Positions 12,001 through 16,920 of a stretch of 22,552 nucleotides of DNA are shown here, in pieces. Where the stretch lies: NCBI GenBank assembly GCA_023227695.1, contig JALNVE010000010.1, forward strand, positions 1 to 22,552, in the 5' to 3' direction. Numbering within the stretch: the first letter of the stretch is position 1; every line of letters starts with the position of its first letter. Made by a program: the position numbers and the translations under genes. Source of the DNA: Paludibacteraceae bacterium (GTDB lineage: Bacteria > Bacteroidota > Bacteroidia > Bacteroidales > Paludibacteraceae). A model generated the notes under the pieces. The model ran no database searches and was not told the origin of the DNA. It worked only from the letters and a program-made list of their open reading frames with translations.

Positions 12001-13456
12001 AAACATCCGAATCAGGAAGAGTATATTGTTCAGTTGCACCAGTCGTTGGCAAACAAACCTTATCAGCACCTGTTACAGTAGGACAAGCTACGGCACCACA
12101 ATCTTCACCGGTCAATTTAAAATTTTTAGAATTCGTTCCATCAGAAACTCTATAATAGAAATCACCTTCTGACTTCATTGCAATGGTAGCCTTTTGATCT
12201 TGTCCAAATTTATCTTTTTCAAAAGACACTTCACCTGCAGACCAAGCAACTGGCGTTTTATATGTACCATCTGAATATTTCGTCCATTTATAATTAGCAT
12301 TACGAGGAAAGCCTGAAGTATTAACGGTGATTGAATCACCTACACACGCAGAACGGGGATCCACACAAACAGTAGCTGCTTCTGCACTAATATAGTCTAC
12401 AGCCAACATTGTGCCTGGACATTGAGGGAACTGTTCGAAAAAAGGTTGAAAATCATAATCAGCATTGGTATAGGTTGGCATATAACCATAATAGACCATT
12501 TCAAATCTGAAGATATCATATCTATCAGCATCTCGTGCATGATCTGCTATTGTTTGTTCTATATCTCTATAAAATTTGTACCTAGCCACATCAGAACCCA
12601 TCGGTACTAATTTGGATATCACCGAATCACTTTTCCTACCTTGATCATATTCGTAATAAATATCAACATCCATAGTATCCGCAGTCACCCTACCATGACC
12701 CGTTCTTGACATAAGGCTCGCATTTCGATCCCAATTACATCCTTTAGGAACAATCAAATAGAAGCGCATGGTAAAACAATAAGATTTACCTCTATATAAA
12801 TCATTAGGAAATTTAATTGAGAAAAAACTCTCATTTACTGCGCCTTTCTTTACGTAAAAATTATTATTGGGATTAACACCCAAAGAATCATCAATATACA
12901 AAGGAACACCTAAATATTCCTGGTTCACAAGTTGTCCTGACTTCCCTTGAAATTTAACATTATTATCAGAAAAAAACTGAACCAAATTTTCAGGAGGGGT
13001 TGTGTTCCAATTAACAGGTCCATCATGGTCAAAGTCTGTACCTTGGAAGTAATCACCAGTTGTAGTAGTACGACATACTGTATTTTGACAATTGGTTGTA
13101 TTGAGTTTGATTTGTCGTTTATAATCCCCATTTGCAGGCCTTCCATAGACACTTGTGGTTACCCAAATATCATTTGCAGGCATCTTTTGCAGAACAATAG
13201 AAGAAGTTCCTTCCCCATCTTTAGTTACAGCTATAGTTATATTACCAAACCCTTCCCATGTGGTTCCATTGTCTGAAATCCACCATTGAATCTTGTCTGT
13301 TGGATTATAACCAGAGACGGAAAGAAAAACAGGGTCATTTTCACAAGCTGACTGAACAGATGTTATAGTCTGACCTTGCACCGACACACTTATACCTACA
13401 AATAAACAAATAAATAAAAGACTCGAACAGAATCTTTTAGAAATAAATGATTTCAT
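1..13456 (-). CDS. Giant secreted HYR-repeat surface protein (partial; C-terminus beyond left edge)
   Basis: The frame opens at ATG 13456 and stays in the same phase at every place checked (around 12000, 9000, 6060, 3000 and 2), giving at least 4485 residues with no stop seen. Residues 1-29 are a signal peptide (MKSFISKRF, then a hydrophobic stretch ending VQGQ). Residues ~30-770 are a less repetitive Ig/PKD-like region. From ~770 on, HYR-like modules follow each other, with cores such as VGxHxxTWxxxDxxGNxxxC and endings such as CxQxVTVxD, in Asp-rich surroundings. Residues ~2270-3200 form a strict 93-residue tandem array with about four cysteines per unit (VCEI, DACT, CQQF, FDCD), which could form two disulfides. 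Units after ~3300 are more divergent. HYR modules (PF02494) are extracellular beta-sandwiches found in bacterial adhesins. A surface or matrix adhesion role is inference. The sorting signal, probably type IX, would lie outside the window. Confidence 0.9.
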   Translation of the reverse strand, partial: MKSFISKRFCSSLLFICLFVGISVSVQGQTITSVQSACENDPVFLSVSGYNPTDKIQWWISDNGTTWEGFGNITIAVTKDGEGTSSIVLQKMPANDIWVTTSVYGRPANGDYKRQIKLNTTNCQNTVCRTTTTGDYFQGTDFDHDGPVNWNTTPPENLVQFFSDNNVKFQGKSGQLVNQEYLGVPLYIDDSLGVNPNNNFYVKKGAVNESFFSIKFPNDLYRGKSYCFTMRFYLIVPKGCNWDRNASLMSRTGHGRVTADTMDVDIYYEYDQGRKSDSVISKLVPMGSDVARYKFYRDIEQTIADHARDADRYDIFRFEMVYYGYMPTYTNADYDFQPFFEQFPQCPGTMLAVDYISAEAATVCVDPRSACVGDSITVNTSGFPRNANYKWTKYSDGTYKTPVAWSAGEVSFEKDKFGQDQKATIAMKSEGDFYYRVSDGTNSKNFKLTGEDCGAVACPTVTGADKVCLPTTGATEQYTLPDSDVLKWEVANGGVNYQWSLLDPSGADKSIYVSPAAGGLSATAKFPGNAMTSDATNKPYKMIVVARRALSNEKICSDSLLIMVNKTPDLTGASLDLNDNSTKLCASTLNGMKVSINPAQLYENIKGYTIQWTGAESDVNLREADLIVNQARACAGADTEYSVGIKVINPKNTSCFSTLEKTFPVIAPEEPTIKCLVLDPSQTNLELGPKQSTLDYTVPDFGAVTVACGTPTKTIVSKNADGTSSNVVPGDVVKLPAGTSLFIYTVKDGCDKTASCTITVVVSDANPPLIDCGLIEDSVAYLSKFSGCAVVYPSIKAPVLNDLNGVDGTITGRYLGRKQGGDTQDSTKYNKTIGLLDEYPVGNTYILWGFSDKSGNTSVCSQKVTVIDDLKPTLSCPSVGPLNFGADKDLCELSWAHLEDSLETALAGKYPSAVIPCPLPSQNPTLTPTVLIDRGTGFANNYSALSSGSSYRIAFVFYKSANGDTILATTDTCFVTVNISDKQSPALSCENWTEGKNKTLTVTSATACSYKYTLVTPPAAIIKDNCSATSALTYVYSVDGAAEITFVAGSTVDLQVGKHTITWKIKDELGNVSESCDQTIIVNDDKPFTVDCPDEESTILEDCGDLTWNAVNTRIKAKGLVVNATYINCTTNLGVDVMPSFSYKEKSEADGAYKNLLSNSPFYNGKTYTVRMKYVKEGDYINTKEAFCYLDVLVADTTKIEFKCDDIKPLVLDVVNSCDTLYKLPMPKETTVSDNCSSYENYTFYYSLNGGSFVKYVPNTSAEALHVGNHELVWKVADASGNEANNTCAQEITVKDNRKFEATCTTAESYSVESCTNMEWVDVKAALPSEAIAKASYTDCNSSVVVNVAPTMYYKRTTETTYTPLTLTSIFENGVTYDIQWHFVKSGLYMTGQDFDCYSQITVKDKSAPVIHCSEIEKVTLTVDNGCSLDYQPKAPFVAFVDVCVKSEELTYFYKLEDATTFTELTASSSLNLTVGSHTLTWKASDKAGNESQTCDQIIEVNDNRRMDLSCPESDGTFIVETCGDLDGQSVQDSLKKLNKFATAKYTECNTNNEVKLTPVVEYALKGSTAWNPMNASATFKYNTEYTVRWTFTKSGEHIVSQTEKCELDILLKDTTAPVFDCKNLADLAVLININREQQLEKYASAKGQTTQNPKTTYTLKDRLKIPSASDVYDNCSSSQVKVTVEVTGPINEAGQISTTSIADLDALEKHKFYIGEHTIHFKFTDNTGNESVCEQKITVLEKFKPIPNCSSFDDLVTTLNADANCSAKLEMTTSDVPTANMSYWYEVKYKNYENYSAPIVLVNDSAEFAQLPSRNSLTVPKSVTGYPYKLVKVLNVDADLNMTSKSEVSMLNNTYNSQDTINAKYVQHRFYPSTGGEEIKLYQHFDDDAHPTRIKRTNFASLPEDLLVFPKGTHKLVWHFVNNIGEEDSCETKIEVLDKTNPTITCPVDEELSTSAESQNCNVSYTLDAANVSVSDNCPAEFKYQYKIDEEAAVAYSGAIDVTLSVGSHIITWIVFDEAGNSAECSYNVTVKDETKPEFDCPAAEVLTTEPNSKVCEVPFNKSAASLNAQDNCSTELVYSYKIDDKDEVIFTDQLNVNLPVGEHILTWLVKDEAGNVSSCTQKVTVKDVTLPVFDCDNINPFTVRDTLEGSDCEAPFSSIQFNEYIAEDNCSSIKGILSRTQDLSGEIAADEKFKAGVLYDLYWLFQDTSGNKVTCDQKVELFSQNKPSFNCDSLKEAVITEVLQSRCEIPAAELNVNTPHAVDVCTGAVIQGVGRRTSGRAMADIYPVGRDTIVWVFDSPYSSEIDSCEQYVFIQSDKDLKFDCDSLNKAVIDTVLHAICDIEAADLKVNRPFALDACTNDSIWGVGVRTSGKAMTDACPVGRDTINWTFISEFSTDTVVCQQFVFIQSDNAPIFNCDSLNNAVIDTTLHGVCEISAVDLNVNTPFALDACTNDTIWGVGIRTSGKAMTEAYPVGRDTIVWIFDSEYSTNTDTCKQFVYIKSDKDLIFDCDSLNNAPVDTVLHDVCEISSADLAINTPFAIDACTSDTIWGVGQRSSGKDMTDVYPVGRDTITWTFISEYTTDTVTCEQFVYVKSDKDLIFDCDSLNNAPIHTVLNGVCEISAADLKVNTPFALDACTKDTIWGVGVRTSGKLLTDAYPVGRDTINWTFISEFSTDTVVCQQFVYIQSDIEPIFDCDSLNKAVIDTTLDGVCEISATDLNVNRPFALDACTNDTIWGVGTRTSGRAMTEKYIVGRDTINWTFISEFSTDTVVCQQFVYIKSSSDLIFDCYSLNEEVIDTVLHDVCEISAADLNIDTPYALDACTKDTIWGIGTRTSGRAMTEKYIVGRDTITWTFISAYSTDTVICQQFVYIKSDKDLIFDCDSLNNAPVDTVLHDVCEISSADLAINTPFAIDPCTIDTIWGVGQRSSGKDMTDVYPVGRDTITWTFISEYTTDTVTCEQFVYVKSDKDLIFDCDSLNNAPIDTVLNGVCEISAADLKVNTPFALDACTKDTIWGVGARTSGKAMTDPYPVGRDTINWTFISDFSTDTVICQQFVYIQSDNEPIFDCDSLNNAVIDTTLHGVCEISATDLNVNTPFALDACTNDTIFGVGTRTSGKTMTEVYPVGRDTIVWVFDSEYSTNTDTCRQFVYIKSDIAPVFNCDSLNNAVIDTVLHDACVISAADLNVNTPFALDACTKDTVWGVGTRTSGKLLTDDYPVGGDTIVWVFNSEFSTTIDSCEQFVYIKSDKELKFNCDTLKPIVLNPTGCDTIMPLGSISVPYALDACTNDTIWGVGKRLDKESLDLYTEPYSVGQTYIEWTFTSQYSTIVDTCRQLVDVRTLDSLIFACSDINPDTIKVEVKTGECAVSIDDVPMGSYQAQNPCTNEMVDGIAMVGDKRFSELDSLAVGVTLVTWVFTDMSSTLKDSVVKCEQYIQIGDVNKMPVDCRTFEDQSITRTLDEGNCTLDYVELDIHHDEVRDLCTNKIIEPYISRYNVIIADSVNYADPYKVGQDTLYWKYVFRGQEVVCKQVVTINDNYTPNFDCSTLNPLIVDAEKGSCSVEAAKIGLEEHFATDSCNIDLKIQGTGTRSDSLSLAADYPVGRTIITWTFTNMYSDSTVSKICEQIVDVIGDNKTQIACDSLLPIKGNAFAGDCTIDPQRLGIEIPVAVDSCIADLFIPGIGIRSDSTAESPKSLLNDVYPIGETSITWTFVSPYSHEIATCVQYVQVKDSIEPTFDCTTLDTIRLASEPAECFALLDSVKARLTQPVAVDSCTNKEIEGVVSAWDGSELPEKYAVGDTVSLKWTFIDSTINNLAKVCEQVVLVTGDQKPKVNCDSLWSHPIEKTIHDTCEVNLEMADIPVPFALDACTNDTIKGEGQRLDGSALTGVYPVGKTTIRWTFVSPFSSDSAVCEQYIHIKTDLQIDVNCDTISSDTVKVTVEEGKCFVNTDLIPLKTPLAFNVCTGDTLRGVATVPDMDNIPYEQLDSLHTGLIHIVWTFKDTTSTLVDSVATCDQYIKVGDSNELPVKCDSIKPITISLKDNCVIPYEELNISVPDVIDLCTNELIIPDTIRYSVVDSLNVPIHAPYTVGQDTLFWSYKFGAQVFVCKQVITLLSTGAPQFDCDQLDSIAVTAKSGSCTVPAVELNLPNPIATDTCNEKIKIPGTPVRSDSLDLLAEYPVGRTLITWTFTSMYSDSAVSKVCKQIVEVMGDNDLIFDCDSLQNNPIEKTLHDTCEVQLTSVDIITPFAIDSCTLDTIYGQGRRLDEGELYGTYQTGKTYIEWVFNSEWNTKADTCVQLVHLLSDKELIFNCDSLQKDTMHISVADGVCDTVLSVVTPYAVNPCTGDSIEGVPSRSDNMPLDSAYSIGLTVITWTFTDKSETLVDSVRVCEQYIQVGDNNQLPVDCNDIKDTTIILDDVCEIAPGTLNLMAPMMVDWCSKQLISPDTARTSGRAMTDVYPLGQDTVIWTYKVRNQRYVCDQVVTVMS
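3854..6643 (-). repeat. In-gene tandem array, exact 279-nt (93-codon) period
   Basis: The codons for the DTIWGVG-type motif (read as ggtatc/agtatc on the plus strand) recur at 3854, 4133, 4412, 4691, 4970, 5249, 5528, 5807, 6086, 6365 and 6644, always exactly 279 nt apart. This marks ten complete units with no indels, flanked by units of other lengths (the next one to the left is 270 nt). Each unit reads approximately CEISAADLNVNTPFALDAC, TxDTIWGVG, RTSGKAMT, YPVGRDTI, WTFISE, CxQFVYIKSD, FDCDSLN. Units 4691 and 5807 are nearly identical, which shows a four-unit duplication. Confidence 0.92.
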
Positions 13457-13698
13457 TATCCTTGTTATTTCAATGTTCAAGGGCACTAACTACAAAAACC
13501 ATGCCCTATTACCTATTATAAACTCATCATCCATGTAAAGAATTGCTTACAAACGAAATAAAGAAGAACGGGACAAGTATACTAAAACAGAATGCAAAAA
13601 ACAAAGCCCAATTTCTTCTAAAACATCAGAAAACAAACGGAAACAAAGCTTTTTAAAGCATCTCTTCCATTTCTTTTTATCTTTACAAAAATCGAATG

Positions 13699-13729
13699 CA
13701 AAATTAATGGTTTTTTTTTCATTTGTCAA
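13699..13729 (-). promoter_or_regulatory. Bacteroidota-type promoter for the giant HYR gene
   Basis: On the minus strand, TTG (13729-13727) is followed by a 20-bp spacer and TAATTTTG (13706-13699), close to the Bacteroidota sigma consensus TTTG-N19/20-TAnnTTTG. Transcription would begin near 13692, leaving a 5' leader of about 235 nt before the ATG at 13456. This is inferred from motif match and spacing only. Confidence 0.6.
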
Positions 13730-13946
13730 CTTTTCAATCACTTTTGTTGCTCTACAACATATAATTAATTGCTATTGACAAAAATACGACAAAATAAACA
13801 TTTAATAATTTTACATATTTTTTTAATTATTTCCTTTATAGCTTATCACTTTCAAAAAAAATTACAGTAAAAAAGACTTTTTTTCTCATACATATCAAAA
13901 ATTTAATAAAGAGAAAGAACACACTTAAAAATTCAAATCAAAAGTT

Positions 13947-13954
13947 TACTTTTG
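13947..13954 (+). promoter_or_regulatory. Putative -7 element of phoH
   Basis: TACTTTTG matches the Bacteroidota TAnnTTTG -7 box, 30 nt upstream of the phoH ATG. There is no good TTTG at the -33 position, so support is from one box only. Confidence 0.4.
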
Positions 13955-13983
13955 TAATAAAATCAAAATTCAGAAGGTCAGTA

Positions 13984-14991
13984 ATGATAGAGAAAATAAT
14001 TCTAATTGAAAACGCAGACCCCGTTATCTTTTACGGAGCTAACAATTCGAACATACACACCATAAAAGATCTTTTCCCTAAAATTAAGATTGTTGCCAGA
14101 GGCAATGCCATCAAAGCCATCGGAGAAGAGTCTGAAATTGCTGATTTTGAAGAGGTGATTACCAAACTCGAAGCATACTGTGCTAAATACAACATCCTCA
14201 AAGAGGAGATCATCATCGACTTTATCAAAGGCAACAAACCCGAAAAAACGGAAGAAAACAATCTCATCATCTACGGCAACAACGGCAAACCTATCATTGC
14301 TCGCACCGCCAACCAAATTAAATTGGTAAAAGACTATAACAAAAACGATTTGCTCTTTGCTATCGGCCCTGCAGGTTCCGGCAAAACATATACTGCCATT
14401 GCACTTGCCGTTAGAGCATTGAAAAACAAAGAAATCCGCAAAATCATATTGAGCCGTCCGGCTGTAGAGGCTGGCGAAAAGCTAGGATTCTTGCCCGGAG
14501 ACATGAAAGAGAAGATCGATCCTTATCTTCAGCCACTCTACGACGCATTGCAGGACATGATCCCTTCTTTGAAGCTAAAAGAGTTTTTGGAGAATGGAAC
14601 AATCCAAATCGCTCCCCTCGCCTTCATGCGCGGACGTACATTGAACGACGCTTTTATCATCCTAGATGAGGCCCAGAACACCACGACTCAACAAATCAAG
14701 ATGTTCCTAACCCGTATGGGCATGAACAGCAAGATCATTGTAACGGGTGACGTTACCCAAATAGACCTTCCGCCTAGTCAACGTTCCGGACTCATTGACG
14801 CTCTTGAGGTTTTAAGAGACACCAAAGGCATAGCCAAAATTGAGTTCGACATCAAAGACATTGTTCGCCACCAGTTGGTTCAGCAGATTGTTGAAGCCTA
14901 CGACGCGCGCGATAAGAGAAGAAGAGAGAAAAAGGTGGCAGAAGAGAGGATGAAACAAGAGGCAGAACAGACCGAAGCAGAGGAGAAATAA
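13984..14991 (+). CDS. phoH: PhoH family P-loop ATPase
   Basis: This 335-residue protein has the usual length and layout of the PhoH/PhoL family. It has an N-terminal domain (1-~105), then a P-loop ATPase domain with Walker A GPAGSGKT at 128-135, the RPAVEAGEKLGFLPGDMKEK signature at 158-177, and Walker B IILDEAQN at 225-232 followed by TTTQQIK. VTGDVTQIDLP is at 253-263 and RHQLVQQIVEAYD at 295-307. The last ~28 residues are a charged Lys/Glu tail that is probably helical. PhoH proteins are cytoplasmic ATPases related to helicase superfamily 1 and linked to RNA metabolism and, in some bacteria, to ribosome maturation with YbeY; the role here is inferred from family. The gene stands alone, with a palindromic element directly after its stop codon. 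The start at 13984 fits the family N-terminus and the -7 box 30 nt upstream. Confidence 0.93.
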   Translation: MIEKIILIENADPVIFYGANNSNIHTIKDLFPKIKIVARGNAIKAIGEESEIADFEEVITKLEAYCAKYNILKEEIIIDFIKGNKPEKTEENNLIIYGNNGKPIIARTANQIKLVKDYNKNDLLFAIGPAGSGKTYTAIALAVRALKNKEIRKIILSRPAVEAGEKLGFLPGDMKEKIDPYLQPLYDALQDMIPSLKLKEFLENGTIQIAPLAFMRGRTLNDAFIILDEAQNTTTQQIKMFLTRMGMNSKIIVTGDVTQIDLPPSQRSGLIDALEVLRDTKGIAKIEFDIKDIVRHQLVQQIVEAYDARDKRRREKKVAEERMKQEAEQTEAEEK

Positions 14992-15092
14992 ATCCTCAAA
15001 AGGACCTCATAATTGACTTCAGGAAACACGGATCAACACGAATTCTCTTTGTTTTAGAGAATCATTCGTGTTCAAAAATTCATCTGAGGATT
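14991..15092. repeat. Solo palindromic element carrying the AACACGAATT double decamer
   Basis: The 102-bp stretch after phoH is bounded by perfect 8-bp inverted repeats, AATCCTCA (14991-14998) and TGAGGATT (15085-15092). Inside are two abutting decamers, AACACGGATC (15025-15034) and AACACGAATT (15035-15044). The second pairs with ATTCGTGTT (15064-15072), and an inner TCTCT/AGAGA stem (15044-15048 with 15056-15060) extends the hairpin across a 3-nt bulge. The double decamer is the same motif that caps both ends of the GxxExxY cassette at 16231-17050. It may be a MITE-like relative or a remnant. There is no U-tract to suggest an ordinary terminator. Confidence 0.6.
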
Positions 15093-15148
15093 ACAGTAAA
15101 CTTGTTAAGTTGTTGACTCTGTTCGATACAAGCAAAAAACTATTTCAC

Positions 15149-15156
15149 TAACTTTG
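15149..15156 (+). promoter_or_regulatory. Putative -7 element of purC
   Basis: TAACTTTG followed by C matches TAnnTTTG and lies 46 nt upstream of the purC ATG. The -33 box is not convincing. Confidence 0.45.
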
Positions 15157-15201
15157 CAACAGCAAAACAAAACAGACAATCAATAAATAAACATATATAA
15201 T

Positions 15202-16146
15202 ATGGAATCAGCATTAACAAAAACGGACTTTAATTTTCCGGGACAAACAGACGTATATCACGGTAAAGTACGTGACGTCTATAGTGTAGGTGACAAATTA
15301 GTCATGGTTGCTACCGATAGAATCTCTGCTTTCGACGTTGTACTTCCAAAGGGAATTCCTTACAAAGGACAAATGTTGAACCAAATTGCAGCTAAATTCT
15401 TGGACGACACTAAAGACATCTGTCCTAATTGGAAACTTGCAACTCCAGATCCAATGGTAACTGTAGGTATCCGTTGTCAAGGTTTTCCTGTTGAGATGAT
15501 TGTTCGCGGCTACCTTTGCGGAAGCGCATGGAGAACATACAAGAGCGGTGTTCGTGAAATCTGTGGCGTAAAGATTCCTGATGGAATGAAAGAGAACCAG
15601 AAGTTCCCTACTCCAATCATCACTCCAACTACAAAAGCTGAAATCGGCCAGCACGACGAAGACATTTCTAAAGAGCAGATTCTTGCTACGGGTCTTGTGT
15701 CAAAAGAGGATTACGAGACATTGGAGAAATACACTTTGGCATTATTCAATAGAGGTACTGAGATCGCAGCAAAACGTGGCCTTATCTTGGTTGACACCAA
15801 ATATGAGTTTGGAAAAGCTAACGGAACCATCTATTTGATGGACGAAATCCACACTCCAGACTCTTCTCGTTATTTCTACTCTGAGGGTTACGAAGAGAGA
15901 TTCAAGAAGAGCGAAGCACAGAAGCAACTTTCAAAAGAGTTTGTTCGTGAGTGGTTGATGGACAACGGTTTCCAAGGAAAAGACGGACAGAAAGTTCCTG
16001 AAATGACAGAGGCTATCGTTAAGTCAATCTCTGACAGATATATAGAACTGTTCGAAAACATCGTTGGAGAGAAATTCGTTAAGGAAGATACTTCTGCGTT
16101 GAACGCACGTATCGAAAAGAACGTAATGGATTATTTGAAAAAATAA
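15202..16146 (+). CDS. purC: Phosphoribosylaminoimidazole-succinocarboxamide synthase (SAICAR synthetase)
   Basis: PurC joins CAIR and L-aspartate, using ATP, to form SAICAR in cytoplasmic de novo purine synthesis. The 314-residue protein is of the longer SAICAR-synthase type (about 300 residues, compared with ~240 for the E. coli type). Visible motifs are HGKVRDVY at 20-27 with the nearby ATP-binding strand, ATDRISAFDVVLP at 37-49, EMIVRGYLCGSAWR at 98-111, the family signature LILVDTKYEFG at 194-204, and MDEIHTPDSSRYF at 213-225. It is transcribed alone: a -7 box lies 46 nt upstream and a hairpin follows the stop by 25 nt. The start at 15202 is the first ATG in frame and gives the family N-terminus. 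No purine-responsive regulatory site could be recognised. Confidence 0.96.
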   Translation: MESALTKTDFNFPGQTDVYHGKVRDVYSVGDKLVMVATDRISAFDVVLPKGIPYKGQMLNQIAAKFLDDTKDICPNWKLATPDPMVTVGIRCQGFPVEMIVRGYLCGSAWRTYKSGVREICGVKIPDGMKENQKFPTPIITPTTKAEIGQHDEDISKEQILATGLVSKEDYETLEKYTLALFNRGTEIAAKRGLILVDTKYEFGKANGTIYLMDEIHTPDSSRYFYSEGYEERFKKSEAQKQLSKEFVREWLMDNGFQGKDGQKVPEMTEAIVKSISDRYIELFENIVGEKFVKEDTSALNARIEKNVMDYLKK

Positions 16147-16171
16147 ACAGGAAAAACAAATAACCACAAAG

Positions 16172-16203
16172 AGGCTGTGTCTAGATAGGCACGGCCTTTA
16201 TTG
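16172..16203 (+). terminator. Rho-independent terminator after purC
   Basis: AGGCTGTGTC (16172-16181) pairs with GGCACGGCCT (16188-16197), allowing G-U pairs, around a 6-nt loop. A short T-rich run (TTATTGT) follows. The U-tract is weak, so strength is uncertain. Confidence 0.6.
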
Positions 16204-16230
16204 TATAAAAAGTTCATTTACAGGAAAGTA

Positions 16231-16356
16231 AAAACACGAATTAACACGAATTGTTTTATTTCAGTTCAATAAATTCAAATGTTTGGATTATTGTTCCGAA
16301 ACTTTGGTGACATCATGTATTTTACACTAATTTTTTGCGGTCGTAACGACCGCAGG
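16231..16356 (+). repeat. Left terminal inverted repeat of the GxxExxY cassette
   Basis: Components are tandem decamers AACACGAATT at 16233-16242 and 16243-16252, the 16-mer ATCATGTATTTTACAC at 16312-16327, and the perfect hairpin GCGGTCG-TAA-CGACCGC at 16337-16353 followed by AGGT. It aligns along its length with the reverse complement of 16921-17050. Confidence 0.75.
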
Positions 16357-16435
16357 TGACCGTCCGAGATCATTTACATTTACTGAACGATACTATTATA
16401 TGATAATCAGCTATAAGGTTAAATTCATGTTAAAA

Positions 16436-16810
16436 TTAGAGAATAAGCCGTCTGTACTTTAAACTTTTTTCGCCAAAATTTATTAATATGCCTACTTTAG
16501 TGTGAGTAACATGCATATAATTAAGCAATTGAGCCTCATGCTCAGGCAAAAGAGATTCTGCTGCTTTTATTTCAAGGATAATCGAATCATAACATACGAA
16601 ATCGGCAAAATATTTTTTATTTAACAACCGACCTTTATAATAAACAGGCAATGCCTTTTCTCTTTCAAAAGGAATATTTTCCTCTTTAAATTCTACAGAT
16701 AAAGCATCTCCATAAACAGCTTCCAAAAAACCATTTTTTAATTCTCGATGAACAGCCATAGCTGCGCCCACGATGTCGAAAACTTCTTTTTTACAAATCA
16801 AATCAGCCAT
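16436..16810 (-). CDS. GxxExxY protein (PD-(D/E)XK nuclease superfamily-like)
   Basis: This 124-residue protein carries the motif naming the family, G27-F-L-E30-A-V-Y33, in a helix that opens with VGAAMAVHRELKNG. A core typical of PD-(D/E)XK folds follows: a central strand ADFVCYDSIILEIKA (69-83), with D70, E80 and K82 as the likely metal-binding and catalytic set, then a helix with EAQLLNY (92-98) and a strand VGILINFG. The length matches the family (about 120-130). GxxExxY proteins occur in widely varying copy number across many phyla and have no established function that I know of; the nuclease assignment is by motif and fold similarity. It is the only gene oriented against its core-gene neighbours and is enclosed by hairpin-bearing inverted repeats. 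A TAGTTTTG -7 box lies 26 nt upstream of the ATG. It seems intact, with no frameshift and no missing motif residue. Confidence 0.85.
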   Translation of the reverse strand: MADLICKKEVFDIVGAAMAVHRELKNGFLEAVYGDALSVEFKEENIPFEREKALPVYYKGRLLNKKYFADFVCYDSIILEIKAAESLLPEHEAQLLNYMHVTHTKVGILINFGEKSLKYRRLIL

Positions 16811-16835
16811 ATTTATCAGGTGTTTTTTTCATTTG

Positions 16836-16843
16836 CAAAACTA
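16836..16843 (-). promoter_or_regulatory. Putative -7 element of the GxxExxY gene
   Basis: On the minus strand TAGTTTTG matches TAnnTTTG, 26 nt upstream of the ATG and inside the cassette, so the cassette would carry its own promoter. The -33 position has only a T-run. Confidence 0.4.
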
Positions 16844-16920
16844 TCATTTTTATTTTAAAAATAAAATTTCAGAAACAAACAACCCTCAATATTACAACAA
16901 AAATGCGCTTATAAAACGCA

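Larger units (their letters stand above)
13457..13983. other. Divergent intergenic region between the giant gene and phoH
   Basis: This AT-rich 527-bp region separates two divergently transcribed genes. It holds the probable minus-strand promoter at 13699-13729, the ~235-nt leader of the giant gene (with a short GGGCA/TGCCC inverted repeat near 13483-13506), and the plus-strand -7 element of phoH at 13947. A 64-codon minus-strand frame at 13547-13741 has Lys/Phe-rich low-complexity composition and overlaps the promoter, so I do not call it a gene. Confidence 0.7.

Noticed and set aside
438..13276. Many plus-strand open frames of 60-134 codons, several with similar sequences (e.g. around 3731, 4010, 4274, 4850, 6227)
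   Set aside because: They are antisense shadows of the giant minus-strand gene; their mutual similarity comes from the 279-nt repeat, and their Cys/Ile/Asn/Thr-rich composition is not protein-like.
13547..13741. 64-codon minus-strand frame upstream of the giant gene
   Set aside because: AT-rich low-complexity composition, no family pattern, and it covers the probable promoter at 13699-13729.
14002..14316. Antisense frames of 79-104 codons within phoH
   Set aside because: Opposite-strand shadows of a well-supported gene.
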